NCBI GenBank assembly: GCA_015231995.1
Contig: JADGAO010000146.1
Span: 1-8,489, forward strand
Reading direction: 5' to 3'
Origin: Nitrospinota bacterium
GTDB taxonomy: Bacteria; Nitrospinota_A; UBA7883; JACRLM01
Length of the DNA stretch: 8,489 nucleotides
The first letter of the stretch is position 1, and every line of letters begins with the position of its first letter. Position numbers and translations under genes: made by a program. This document shows positions 1-6,422 of this stretch, piece after piece. Under the pieces are notes generated by a model. That model was not told where the DNA came from, searched no databases, and saw nothing but the letters and a program-made list of their open reading frames with translations.

Positions 1-2101
1 TCCCGTCAAAAGCTCCGTTCACCAGCGAGCTTAAACTGGTATATCTTTTATCGAGCTTTACCGCGCCGGATTGAAGCCTGCCAATGTCCAACAGTCTGTC
101 TATCATGCTTATCATGTTTTCGCCGACTTTGGAGGCTTTTAAAAGCGCTTCGGCCTGCTGTGGATTGACAGACCCCTGATGGCCGGTTCGAATCAGCTCC
201 AGCAGGCTGAGGATGGAAATGACGGGGGCTTTTAGATCGTGGGACACCAGGGAGACGAATTTATCCTTCAGTCTTGACGCGCTTTCGGCGGCGTCCCTGG
301 CCTTCTTAAGCTCCTCCTGCGCGCGTTTTATCTCCGAGACGTTCGTTATGAACGAAAAAGCCCCTGTAACATGGCCTTCCTTGTCACGCAAAGTCGTTCC
401 GTTGAAAACCATCGGTATTAAAGACCCGCCCGCAGACCTCAGAGTAACGTCGTAACGCCTGTGCGTGGTGGAAGGTATCTGCGTGAGACGCTCGAGCACC
501 TTGTCTCTGGTCTCCGCGTCCACCAGGTCGAGGATGGAGAGCGTCATCATTTTCTCCCTTGTGTAGCCGAGCATTTTGACTAGCGAATCGTTGACTTCGA
601 CAGTCTCCAGATTTTCGTTGATCGCCCAGAATCCTTCGCCGGTGGTATTGATGACGTTCCGGTATTTCTCCTCGCTTTTGCGAAGAGCGTCTTCGGCCAG
701 CTTGTCTTTCGTAACGTCGCGCGCCACGGCCATGACGCTGGACGCCTCGCCCCGCTCATTTTTGAGAGGGGTCAGGCGCATGTCCCACCACCGTTCGCGT
801 CCGGCGTGAATGGCGTGGGACTGGAACCGGGCCATGGACGGCTCCCCCCCTGCCGCTTTGGCCAGCGCGGCCAGGGCTTCGCCACCTCCCTCCGCAGTGA
901 TGGATACGAGATTATTCGTCAACAGGCTTTTCAGGCCGCCGCTGTCGCTGAGGGCGGCGCAGGCTTTGTTGACCTTCAGAAATTCACCCTTGGGCGAAAG
1001 CGTGAAAATGCAGTCCGGCGACTCTTCCACGAGCGTGCGGAAAAACTCCGCAGACTTTCTTATCTCCTCATCCAGCCGTTTTTGAGCTGAAATGTCCCTG
1101 ACCGCGACGATGCGGGCCGCCTCTCCTTTGTATGTGGCCGCTTTCCCGCGCACCTCTACCGGCGCTCGCTCCCCGTTTTTCCTTATTACTGTCACTTCGT
1201 AAGGCTTGTCGTAGCCGGACTGGATGTTTTTCCTGACCGTGTCGCGCTCTTCGGGAGCGATGAATGTGAATGCGTCCATCCCGGCAAGCTCTTCTGCGGC
1301 GTATCCCAACATATGCGCCGCCGCCTGGTTCGTGTCGATAATGACCCCGCCGCGATGGATCATTATCCCCTCAAAAGCCGCCTCGGCGAGCGTGCGGAAC
1401 CGCTCCTCGCTTTCCTGACGGGCGGTTTCCGCGCGTTTGCGCTCGTCAATGTCCTGAATTATCCATATCGAGCCTTTTGAAAGGTCGGATTTGTCCACGG
1501 CCTTGCCGGAGATGCGGCGCCATGCCAGGGAGCCATCCTTCCTTTTCATCGTCCGTTCGCTGTGATACGTCTCGCCCAGCGCCAAAATCGGATATACCTC
1601 GATATCCATCCGTTCATAATCTTCCCTGGCCGGATAGAACTTCTCTGTGGATTGGCCGATGAACTCCTGCCTGCTCCAGCCAAACATTTCCTCCAGCGCC
1701 TGGTTGGCCCGGACGACTTTTCGTTCTCGCACGAGCGCTATGCCTACAAGGGCGTTCTCGAAAATCAGATCCAGTTCGGCCTGGGCGCGTTGCAATTCGG
1801 AGGTCACAGGAATCCATTTCCATAATCCGATGGCAAGGCACGCAAAGCCGGGCAGGTAGCCCAACAGGTTTTCCAAAAACGGCAGAAGGCTTGCGCCCCT
1901 GAAACTGTCGAAAGCCTGAAAGGGAATGATCTCTTCTATAACGTCTATGACTGTGCCAAAAAAAATCAGGCCGAATCCGGCGACTATCCAGCCCCATCCG
2001 CTTTGACGGCCCAGAACGCTACTGCCGCGCAAATGTAGAAGGTATGCGAATATCAGGAGGGTGAATAAAGCTCTGACAATCTCCAGCGATACGTTGTCCA
2101 T
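1..2101 (-). CDS. Multi-PAS membrane sensor histidine kinase, C-terminus cut off by the window edge
   Basis: An open minus-strand frame begins at ATG 2101-2099 and runs without a stop to the window edge, giving 700 visible residues. Three hydrophobic segments (about residues 7-24, 37-57 and 73-97) form a short membrane input module. Four PAS-type domains follow at about 108-226, 232-344, 351-468 and 475-594, several ending in the usual DI-x-E-x-K-x type linker. The third is the most divergent. A dimerisation and phospho-acceptor region follows, with the H-box SLVSHDLKAP placing the phosphorylated histidine at residue 621. The ATP-binding domain lies beyond the edge. By family knowledge this is a kinase that autophosphorylates and passes phosphate to a response regulator. 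The signal is unknown, and no regulator gene is visible. A modest AGGAAAG lies upstream of the ATG. Whether a receiver domain is fused at the C-terminus cannot be seen. Confidence 0.93.
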   Translation of the reverse strand, partial: MDNVSLEIVRALFTLLIFAYLLHLRGSSVLGRQSGWGWIVAGFGLIFFGTVIDVIEEIIPFQAFDSFRGASLLPFLENLLGYLPGFACLAIGLWKWIPVTSELQRAQAELDLIFENALVGIALVRERKVVRANQALEEMFGWSRQEFIGQSTEKFYPAREDYERMDIEVYPILALGETYHSERTMKRKDGSLAWRRISGKAVDKSDLSKGSIWIIQDIDERKRAETARQESEERFRTLAEAAFEGIMIHRGGVIIDTNQAAAHMLGYAAEELAGMDAFTFIAPEERDTVRKNIQSGYDKPYEVTVIRKNGERAPVEVRGKAATYKGEAARIVAVRDISAQKRLDEEIRKSAEFFRTLVEESPDCIFTLSPKGEFLKVNKACAALSDSGGLKSLLTNNLVSITAEGGGEALAALAKAAGGEPSMARFQSHAIHAGRERWWDMRLTPLKNERGEASSVMAVARDVTKDKLAEDALRKSEEKYRNVINTTGEGFWAINENLETVEVNDSLVKMLGYTREKMMTLSILDLVDAETRDKVLERLTQIPSTTHRRYDVTLRSAGGSLIPMVFNGTTLRDKEGHVTGAFSFITNVSEIKRAQEELKKARDAAESASRLKDKFVSLVSHDLKAPVISILSLLELIRTGHQGSVNPQQAEALLKASKVGENMISMIDRLLDIGRLQSGAVKLDKRYTSLSSLVNGAFDG

Positions 2102-2249
2102 AACCCTACTTTCCTGATGCTAAAATACCTGTTATGCGGAGGGGGTGTGATTTTCCCTTCCATCGAAATACTGCGGACTCCGCGATGTTTACAAAAAGAA
2201 AGTTAAACCCTCTCGCCGCTTAATGGTGATCCTTCTTGGCAAAAGACCT

Positions 2250-2416
2250 TTGCGTAACCAAACGATTTTCATTTCTTGTCATCCTGAGGGAGCTCTGGCG
2301 ACCGAAGGATCAAAGTAGAACAATTGTTCTTTAGATAGATTCTTCACTTCGCTACGCTCCGTTCAGAATGACATTACATCAGAATGACAATATTGCAAAC
2401 GCGATGGATTATGCAA
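2250..2416 (+). repeat. MITE-like dispersed repeat, copy A (167 bases)
   Basis: The left end TTGCGTAACC and the reverse complement of the right end (TTGCATAATCC) match. They continue as an imperfect terminal inverted repeat of about 38 bases, reaching GTCATCCTGA on the left and TCAGAATGAC on the right. A second copy in the same orientation lies at 5739-5948 and aligns along the whole length, apart from a variable module between two CAGAATGACA boxes. That module is 6 bases here and 49 bases in the other copy. No transposase is encoded, so any mobility would have to be supplied in trans. The core, with GTCATCCTGAG, GATTCTTCACTTCGCTACGC and CAGAATGAC, is of a type commonly seen between genes in many environmental bacterial genomes. 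Confidence 0.82.
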
Positions 2417-2458
2417 CGGTATCCTTGCAAGGTGGACAAAGGGGGAAGGGTATTTCGT

Positions 2459-2494
2459 TTCATGTCGCCGGCCTTGTCCGCTCCTTCGCCAATT
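2459..2494. repeat. Direct repeat, outer copy: detached 3' end of the AAA+ ATPase gene
   Basis: This 36-base segment matches 3058-3093 at 34 positions. Read on the minus strand it still encodes LAKERTRPAT followed by TGA, the exact C-terminus and stop of the neighbouring AAA+ ATPase except for the first residue (L where the gene has W). The one difference inside the shared codons (ACA for ACG) is synonymous. The two copies bracket the BrnTA operon and its promoter. The duplicate could be an attachment-site-like scar, a remnant of a second ATPase gene, or a dispersed repeat that happens to supply the ATPase C-terminus. Confidence 0.8.
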
Positions 2495-2527
2495 TTGGGT
2501 GGGGTTTTTCTGCTAGTCCCTGCGCAA

Positions 2528-2785
2528 TCATCTTCCAGCTTCCATATACCGCCGGAGCAGTTTGTTGATTCGGGTTTGATAACCACGCCCCTTTCCTTTC
2601 AGCCAGCCAAGGACATCCTCATCCAGCCGTATGGTCACGGTTTTTTTCCGGGGCGGCCAATCCGACAGGGCCTTCTTGAAGAACGAATCATCCAACTCAG
2701 GGATATCGCTGTAATCAATATCCCCCTCTTTCATGGCGTCAATCTTCTTCAAGTCGCTTTTGATAGATTTCCTTTTCCCTCTCAT
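2528..2785 (-). CDS. brnA: BrnA-family antitoxin
   Basis: This 85-residue protein is the second gene of a type II toxin-antitoxin pair. In BrnTA systems BrnA binds and neutralises the BrnT ribonuclease, and the complex represses its own promoter. The N-terminal part carries DIPELDDSFFKKAL (residues 27-40), typical of the segment that contacts the toxin in this family. Residues 49-84 (TVTIRLDEDVLGWLK, then GRGYQTRINKLLRRYM) are the ribbon-helix-helix DNA-binding domain that ends BrnA proteins. The start ATG 2785-2783 has AGGAAA a few bases upstream. It lies inside the end of the toxin gene with a 47-base overlap, which implies coupled translation. The toxin-first order is usual for BrnTA. Length is normal and the gene looks intact. 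Confidence 0.93.
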   Translation of the reverse strand: MRGKRKSIKSDLKKIDAMKEGDIDYSDIPELDDSFFKKALSDWPPRKKTVTIRLDEDVLGWLKGKGRGYQTRINKLLRRYMEAGR

Positions 2786-3017
2786 TGGCTTTCCTCATCG
2801 AAATGATGCGGGTTCCTGTCCCGCGCGGGGTGTGAGCTATAACAACCACGCGCCCACCAAGTTTTCCCAGCGTGATAAATCTGCGCTCACCGTAATCGGC
2901 GCGATTGTCGTCAAAGGTGATGGTCTCTCCTTCAAATACGATTCCGGCGTCTTCAAAATGCAGGCCATGCTTTTTCTGGTTAGTCAGGTTTTTCGCCCTG
3001 TCCCACTCATGCCGCAT
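2739..3017 (-). CDS. brnT: BrnT-family ribonuclease toxin
   Basis: This 92-residue protein has the DUF497/BrnT layout: EWDRAKNLTNQKKHGLHFEDA near the N-terminus (residues 4-24), a central FDDNRADYGERRFITLG, and the closing RIISMRKANEREKEIY (70-85) that marks the family. BrnT proteins are RelE-like fold ribonucleases that inhibit translation until bound by BrnA. Here the antitoxin gene overlaps the 3' end by 47 bases. The start ATG 3017-3015 gives the expected family N-terminus. It lies only six bases past a strong -10 box, so the transcript is probably leaderless or nearly so, and no Shine-Dalgarno sequence is visible. All family blocks are intact, so the toxin is probably active. Confidence 0.93.
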   Translation of the reverse strand: MRHEWDRAKNLTNQKKHGLHFEDAGIVFEGETITFDDNRADYGERRFITLGKLGGRVVVIAHTPRGTGTRIISMRKANEREKEIYQKRLEED

Positions 3018-3023
3018 GGCTTA

Positions 3024-3052
3024 ATTGTAAATATAAAGGTAAATACAGTCAA
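3024..3052 (-). promoter_or_regulatory. sigma70-type promoter of brnTA with possible BrnA operator repeats
   Basis: Read on the minus strand, TTGACT (3052-3047) and TACAAT (3029-3024) are separated by exactly 17 bases, a near-consensus promoter. It sits in the 41-base gap between the ATPase stop and the brnT start. The predicted transcription start falls at or within a base or two of the brnT ATG. On the plus strand the heptamer GTAAATA occurs twice, at 3027-3033 and 3039-3045. The 12-base spacing and overlap with the -10 and spacer suit an operator for a ribbon-helix-helix repressor such as BrnA. The operator role is inference. Confidence 0.78.
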
Positions 3053-3057
3053 CATTC

Positions 3058-3093
3058 TTCATGTCGCCGGCCTCGTCCGCTCCTTCGCCCATT
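3058..3093. repeat. Direct repeat, inner copy: native 3' end of the AAA+ ATPase gene
   Basis: This is the partner of 2459-2494, with 34 of 36 positions identical. It covers the last ten or so codons and the TGA stop of the AAA+ ATPase gene and ends just outside the -35 box of the brnTA promoter. The interval between the two repeats therefore holds the toxin-antitoxin operon, its promoter and almost nothing else. Confidence 0.8.
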
Positions 3094-4534
3094 CGCGCAG
3101 ATAACCGATCTCCTCTGCCATAGTGCGCGACAGCGGCACAGACCCGCGCAGGGCGGACATGACATCGGCGCTGTTAAAATCCCGTGTCTCGCCGAATGCG
3201 GTATGCATGGCTTCCACCACCGCCATTTCGATCTCCGCGCCGGAAAAACCATCCGCAAGCGCCGTCATATCCGCGATATCGTAGCTGTCGGGTTTCCTGC
3301 CGCGTTTTGCGATGTGGATGCGGAATATCTCGCGCCGCTCGGCCTCGCTCGGCAGGTCTATGAAAAAAATCTCGTCGAACCGCCCCTTCCGCAAAAGTTC
3401 CGGCGGCAGGTCGGAGATGGAATTGGCCGTCGCCACGACGAACACCGGATGTTTCTTTTCCTGCATCCATGTCAGGAACGTGCCGAATATCCGCGCCGTA
3501 ACCCCGGCGTCCGTCGCGCCGGAGGATTTGATGCCGGAAAAACCTTTTTCTATCTCGTCTATCCAGAGTATCACCGGCGCCAGCGACTCCGCAGTGGCGA
3601 TGGCCCTGCGGATGTTTTCCTCCGAGGAGCCGATGTATGACGAGAATATCCTGCCCATGTCCAGCCGTAGCAAGGGCTGACCCCAGAGGTTGGCCACGGA
3701 CTTGGCCGCAAGGCTCTTCCCGCAACCCTGCACGCCGAGGAGCAGAAGGCCCTTCGGGCTCGGTAGGCCGTAATCTATCGCTTTCTGCGTGAACACGCCT
3801 TTGCGCGACGCCATCCATTTTTTGAGGTTCGAAAGCCCGCCCACGCCTGATAGCGTTTCGTTGGACTCGAAATATTCCAGCGAGCCGGATTTGCGTATGA
3901 TCTGCTTTTTCTCGAAGAGTATCATCCCGATATCCCGCGAGTCGAAGACCTGATCCGTAAGCAGGCACTTGGAGAAAATCCTCCGCGCCTCGGAGATGGT
4001 AAGCCCCAACGCGGCGTTTATCACCGCGTCTTTGTCGTTTTCGGACAGAGCCACGGAGAGCTTGGGGCTTTTCGCCGCGAACGCCAACGCGTCGTCGAGT
4101 ACGGCCCGTATCTCTTCTCTGCCTGGAAGCGGAAGGTCGAGTATGGTGATGTCTTTTTCCGTCTCGACGGGGATTTTAAGCGTCGGCGACACCAGAACCA
4201 GCGTCTTTTGCGACTTGGCGAAATCCCGCGCAAGGTCGCGCAGTTTACGCGCCACAACATCGGTTTCAATGTAGTGATGGAAATCCTTGTAGAAGAATAT
4301 CGCCGACTCGGAGGAGGCCATTGCGGCGTCCAGCGCGTCCACCGCCTTTTTTTGCGGCGGGGCCGAGGCGTCGCCGGAGGTGACTGCCCATGTTATGATT
4401 TTTTTGTTAAGCTCCGTGGCGGCGGACGAAACGAGTTTTTCCGCCCGGTCCTCCTCGTGGGTGAGAAGGTATATCACCGGGAACCTCGACCGCACGAGGA
4501 GTTTGAACTCCTCCATCACGTCTTGCGCTTTCAT
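3059..4534 (-). CDS. Ycf46-like AAA+ ATPase
   Basis: The protein has 491 residues. Residues 1-200 form an N-terminal domain starting with VMEEFKLLVRSRFPVIYLLTHEE, the pattern seen in Ycf46-type ATPases. It resembles a degenerate nucleotide-binding fold without a Walker A. The AAA+ core carries Walker A GVQGCGKS (267-274), Walker B ILWIDEIE (322-329), sensor 1 around N371 in VVATAN, arginine-finger candidates in LLRKGRFDE (381-388), and the sensor 2 region GFSGAEIE (429-436). All catalytic motifs are intact, so it should hydrolyse ATP. Ycf46 of cyanobacteria has been linked to photosynthetic carbon use, but the role of the bacterial relatives is unknown. GGAG lies 10 bases before the ATG. The propeller gene ends 104 bases upstream on the same strand, which suggests a shared transcript and possibly a shared complex. 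The last codons are duplicated at 2459-2494. Confidence 0.9.
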   Translation of the reverse strand: MKAQDVMEEFKLLVRSRFPVIYLLTHEEDRAEKLVSSAATELNKKIITWAVTSGDASAPPQKKAVDALDAAMASSESAIFFYKDFHHYIETDVVARKLRDLARDFAKSQKTLVLVSPTLKIPVETEKDITILDLPLPGREEIRAVLDDALAFAAKSPKLSVALSENDKDAVINAALGLTISEARRIFSKCLLTDQVFDSRDIGMILFEKKQIIRKSGSLEYFESNETLSGVGGLSNLKKWMASRKGVFTQKAIDYGLPSPKGLLLLGVQGCGKSLAAKSVANLWGQPLLRLDMGRIFSSYIGSSEENIRRAIATAESLAPVILWIDEIEKGFSGIKSSGATDAGVTARIFGTFLTWMQEKKHPVFVVATANSISDLPPELLRKGRFDEIFFIDLPSEAERREIFRIHIAKRGRKPDSYDIADMTALADGFSGAEIEMAVVEAMHTAFGETRDFNSADVMSALRGSVPLSRTMAEEIGYLREWAKERTRPAT

Positions 4535-4557
4535 TTGTGTATGGCTCCTGCGTTACA

Positions 4558-4623
4558 TTGTAGGGGCAGACCTGTGTGTCTGCCCTAATTCATGATGGCG
4601 AACACATAGGTTCGCCCCTACAA
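4558..4623. repeat. GTAGGGGC inverted-repeat element, copy 1 (66 bases)
   Basis: The ends TTGTAGGGGC (4558-4567) and GCCCCTACAA (4614-4623) are perfect inverted repeats. Inside are two smaller hairpins: GGGCAGA pairing with TCTGCCC, and GGCGAA pairing with TTCGCC. The element lies between the propeller and ATPase genes, in the strand that would be transcribed from one to the other, so the RNA could fold into a strong structure. That could change stability or expression of the downstream cistron. There is no T-run, so it is not a standard intrinsic terminator. Related elements lie at 6259-6322 and 7988-8012. Confidence 0.8.
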
Positions 4624-4638
4624 CAATATTTCTCCATC

Positions 4639-5619
4639 TTACACTTCCAGAAAATCGAATTCGCTGTCGCCCATTTTTTTCTCTTCTTTTGTCCCGGTTT
4701 CCAGGAACTCGAACTCGCTCTTATCCTTACTTTCGATTTCCGATTTGGCCTGAGCTTTGCCGCCCTCGCCATAGCATGTGATGACCCCTTTGTCGGACGC
4801 TGTGACGAAACTTGCGCCGTCATAGGTCATCTCCAGATGGATGACGGAGTTTTTCGTGTCGCTACGCCAAAGAGTGTTGCCCTCGATGTCGAGCAAGGCC
4901 AGTTCGCCGTCCAGCCCGCTTGCGGCTATCTTTTCTCCTTTGGAGTCCACAGCCAGCCGCATGACAGGAAAACCGGGATCCACGCTGATCATGTCCTGCG
5001 TGTCCATATCAACGATGTTAAAGCCGCCGTCCCGCGACGGCAGGAAAATCCGCCTCCCTTTCGAACAGACTTTGACCTCAAGTATCGGTATCCCAAGGCT
5101 CATTTCGCTGACTGGGTTAAAGCGTTTGTCGTAATATCCCACCCATCCCATCGGCGCGGCCAGGAACAGGTCGCCGGATCGTGGCGAGAAACGGGCGAAC
5201 GCGACGGGTTGAGTGGTATGCACGACGCGGGCGCGTTCCCCGCCGGAGTCTATCACATGGAACCGCCCCTTATGGCTGGCCACCACGGCGCACTGGCCGC
5301 CTGCTTTTATGGCAAGCGCGTTGGCGTCCCTGTCCACCCACTTTTCCCATTCCAGTTCCGCATTGCGTGTCACCCGCAACAGCCGTCCGTCCGCAGTGAG
5401 AATATAGAGAATGGAGCCATCAGCCGATATCGCGCCGGCCTTTGCGCCGAACCCGACCTTTTTGTCCCACACGATTTTTCCCGACGGGCCGATGAGGAGT
5501 ATCCTGTCGCGCAAATCCACGGCGAATACGTCGCCTGTCATCCCGGAGACTGACAGGGATTCGAGCGGCCTTACATGGGTGTGTTCCCATAGCGTGTGAA
5601 TTTTTGTTTTGACGGCCAT
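4639..5619 (-). CDS. Beta-propeller repeat protein with C-terminal SEF(E/D)FLE motifs
   Basis: This 326-residue protein has no signal peptide or membrane helix and is probably cytoplasmic. Residues 10-285 are repeating blades of the PQQ/WD40-like kind, shown by recurring units such as VFAVDLRDRILLIGPSGKIVW, ILYILTADGRLLRVTRNAELEW, VVASHKGRFHVIDSGGE and GLDGELALLDIEGNTLW. Many have the form DG-x-L-x-x-x-D-x-x-G-x-x-x-W. Such propellers usually scaffold protein contacts. Residues 286-326 are a charged, probably disordered tail holding two near-identical motifs, SEFEFLE (301-307) and SEFDFLEV (319-326, the extreme C-terminus). They look like short docking motifs. The ATG 5619-5617 has a weak ribosome site. 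The gene precedes the AAA+ ATPase on the same strand. No enzymatic motif is seen, and the exact family is not recognised. Confidence 0.85.
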   Translation of the reverse strand: MAVKTKIHTLWEHTHVRPLESLSVSGMTGDVFAVDLRDRILLIGPSGKIVWDKKVGFGAKAGAISADGSILYILTADGRLLRVTRNAELEWEKWVDRDANALAIKAGGQCAVVASHKGRFHVIDSGGERARVVHTTQPVAFARFSPRSGDLFLAAPMGWVGYYDKRFNPVSEMSLGIPILEVKVCSKGRRIFLPSRDGGFNIVDMDTQDMISVDPGFPVMRLAVDSKGEKIAASGLDGELALLDIEGNTLWRSDTKNSVIHLEMTYDGASFVTASDKGVITCYGEGGKAQAKSEIESKDKSEFEFLETGTKEEKKMGDSEFDFLEV

Positions 5620-5653
5620 GTGGTCAATATTTCCATTTTCTTTTTTTAAGGAT

Positions 5654-5659
5654 ATTGTA
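5654..5659 (-). promoter_or_regulatory. Candidate -10 box for the propeller-ATPase unit
   Basis: On the minus strand TACAAT lies about 35 bases upstream of the propeller ATG. The sequence 16-18 bases further upstream (around TACTTT) is a poor -35 match. This is a plausible but weak promoter call based only on the -10 and its position. Confidence 0.35.
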
Positions 5660-5738
5660 TCCCTCCACGCTTGCGAAAAGTAGCGAGGGCAGGGCGGATG
5701 GGCAAATGTTCATCTGGCTGTTCTTCACCCCACAGTCT

Positions 5739-5948
5739 TAGCATAACCACGCGATTTTCATATTTTGTCATCCTGAGGGCGCTTTGCGACCGAAGGATCA
5801 AAGTAGAATAGAACATTCTTTTGAGAGATTCTTCACTTCGCTACGCTTCGTTCAGAATGACAATCTCTGATGGATTCTTCGCGGAGTTTACCCTGAGCAA
5901 AGCGAAGGGCTCAGAATGACAATGTTGCGAACGCGATGGATTATGCAA
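5739..5948 (+). repeat. MITE-like dispersed repeat, copy B (210 bases, expanded)
   Basis: This copy has the same orientation and ends as copy A (TAGCATAACC on the left, GGATTATGCAA on the right) and the same GTCATCCTGAGGG and GATTCTTCACTTCGCTACGC blocks at matching offsets. The difference of 43 bases is explained by one module. Between two CAGAATGACA boxes, copy B has 49 bases holding a second GATTCTTCGC block plus CCCTGAGCAAAGCGAAGGG, where copy A has six. The element lies between divergently transcribed genes and encodes nothing convincing. Confidence 0.82.
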
Positions 5949-6163
5949 AGCTCCACGCATACGCTTTCTCTTCTTCTGAACGTTGACATCAGGGCGGCGT
6001 TCAGACTTTGCAGGCGGGTCGCCCGCGCTTCCAGGAAAAGCGCAAGCCGGTCTCACTCGGCCACTGTTGTAGCATCGCAATCGTATCCGCATCTCCTCTC
6101 TCCATGTTCGTTTATCCAACATGCTGGCACGCAGGATAGCGCAAAGCTTCTGAGCTGGAAATG

Positions 6164-6244
6164 GAACTTGAGGGACTTGGAGAATTTGAAAGACTTGAAA
6201 AGGATGAGGGACTTGAGGGACTTGAGGGATTTGAAAAAGCTGAA
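6164..6244 (+). repeat. Degenerate 9-base tandem repeat, nine units
   Basis: Nine consecutive units related to GGACTTGAG occupy this stretch. Three are exact or nearly so at 6209-6235 and the others differ by one to three bases. Because the unit is three codons long, one plus frame reads RDL/KDL/ENL triplets and the complementary strand reads proline-rich triplets. No ribosome site or recognisable protein goes with either, so I treat it as a DNA repeat that may vary in copy number. Confidence 0.8.
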
Positions 6245-6258
6245 GGGGGAGCAGACAG

Positions 6259-6322
6259 AGTAGGGGCGAACCTGCGTGTTCGCCCGCCTGTGAGAAAGCA
6301 GGCACGCAGATATGCCCCTACT
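6259..6322. repeat. GTAGGGGC inverted-repeat element, copy 2 (64 bases)
   Basis: The ends AGTAGGGGC (6259-6267) and GCCCCTACT (6314-6322) are perfect inverted repeats. Inside, GGGCGAAC pairs with GTTCGCCC across a six-base loop, and GCCTG pairs with CAGGC. It belongs to the same family as 4558-4623. It lies about 60 bases upstream of the phosphofructokinase -10 box. Confidence 0.8.
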
Positions 6323-6381
6323 TCAAGACGACAGTAAAGAGCGGCTTCGGGAGGTTTTACGCGTCTTGCCCCCCGATATCG

Positions 6382-6387
6382 TATAAT
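6382..6387 (+). promoter_or_regulatory. Candidate -10 box of the phosphofructokinase gene
   Basis: A perfect TATAAT lies 35 bases before the start codon, giving a leader of about 29 bases. The best -35 candidates (TTTACG or TTACGC near 6356-6362) sit 19-20 bases away, longer than ideal. The promoter may therefore be weak or activator-dependent. Confidence 0.5.
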
Positions 6388-6422
6388 CATGCAAACGATG
6401 CCCAATAAAGGAGGAACATACG

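Larger units (their letters stand above)
2102..2527. other. Gene-free region between the kinase and the toxin-antitoxin operon
   Basis: I see no convincing gene here. The kinase-proximal part (2102-2249) would hold the kinase leader and promoter. It contains a short palindrome GCGGA-C-TCCGC near 2173-2183, but no promoter hexamer pair that I would defend. The middle is a dispersed MITE-like repeat (2250-2416). It is followed by the 10-base palindrome CCTTGCAAGG (2423-2432) and then by a detached copy of the 3' end of the AAA+ ATPase gene (2459-2494). Short open frames crossing this stretch run through repeat sequence and show no family resemblance. Confidence 0.7.
5620..6422. other. Gene-free divergent intergenic region
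   Basis: About 800 bases separate the minus-strand propeller gene from the plus-strand phosphofructokinase gene. From left to right they hold a candidate propeller promoter, MITE-like copy B (5739-5948), a stem TCTGAACG (5975-5982) pairing with CGTTCAGA (5998-6005), a short GCGGG-TCG-CCCGC hairpin just after it, a 9-base tandem repeat (6164-6244), a GTAGGGGC element (6259-6322) and the phosphofructokinase promoter and leader. Open frames of 97 to 154 codons cross the region on both strands, but they run through these repeats, lack ribosome sites and resemble nothing I know. Confidence 0.7.

Noticed and set aside
183..197. GGTTCGAATC, which resembles a tRNA T-loop
   Set aside because: It lies inside the conserved kinase coding sequence and no acceptor or anticodon stem can be drawn around it.
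2384..2806. A 140-codon plus-strand open frame
   Set aside because: It starts in repeat sequence and runs antisense through brnA. The brnA frame is well supported by family motifs.
3174..3968. A 264-codon minus-strand open frame
   Set aside because: It is an out-of-frame reading of the AAA+ ATPase coding sequence, which carries all the expected motifs in the main frame.
4576..5553. A 325-codon plus-strand open frame
   Set aside because: It lies antisense to the propeller gene, has no ribosome site or recognisable domain, and shows the biased composition of a reverse-strand shadow in GC-rich DNA.
5916..6263. A 115-codon plus-strand open frame ending in RDL repeats
   Set aside because: It starts inside the MITE-like element without a ribosome site, and its only striking feature is the tandem DNA repeat.
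5841..6305. A 154-codon minus-strand open frame with proline-rich repeats
   Set aside because: It is made of the MITE-like copy, the 9-base tandem repeat and part of the GTAGGGGC element read in one frame. There is no ribosome site and no family resemblance.
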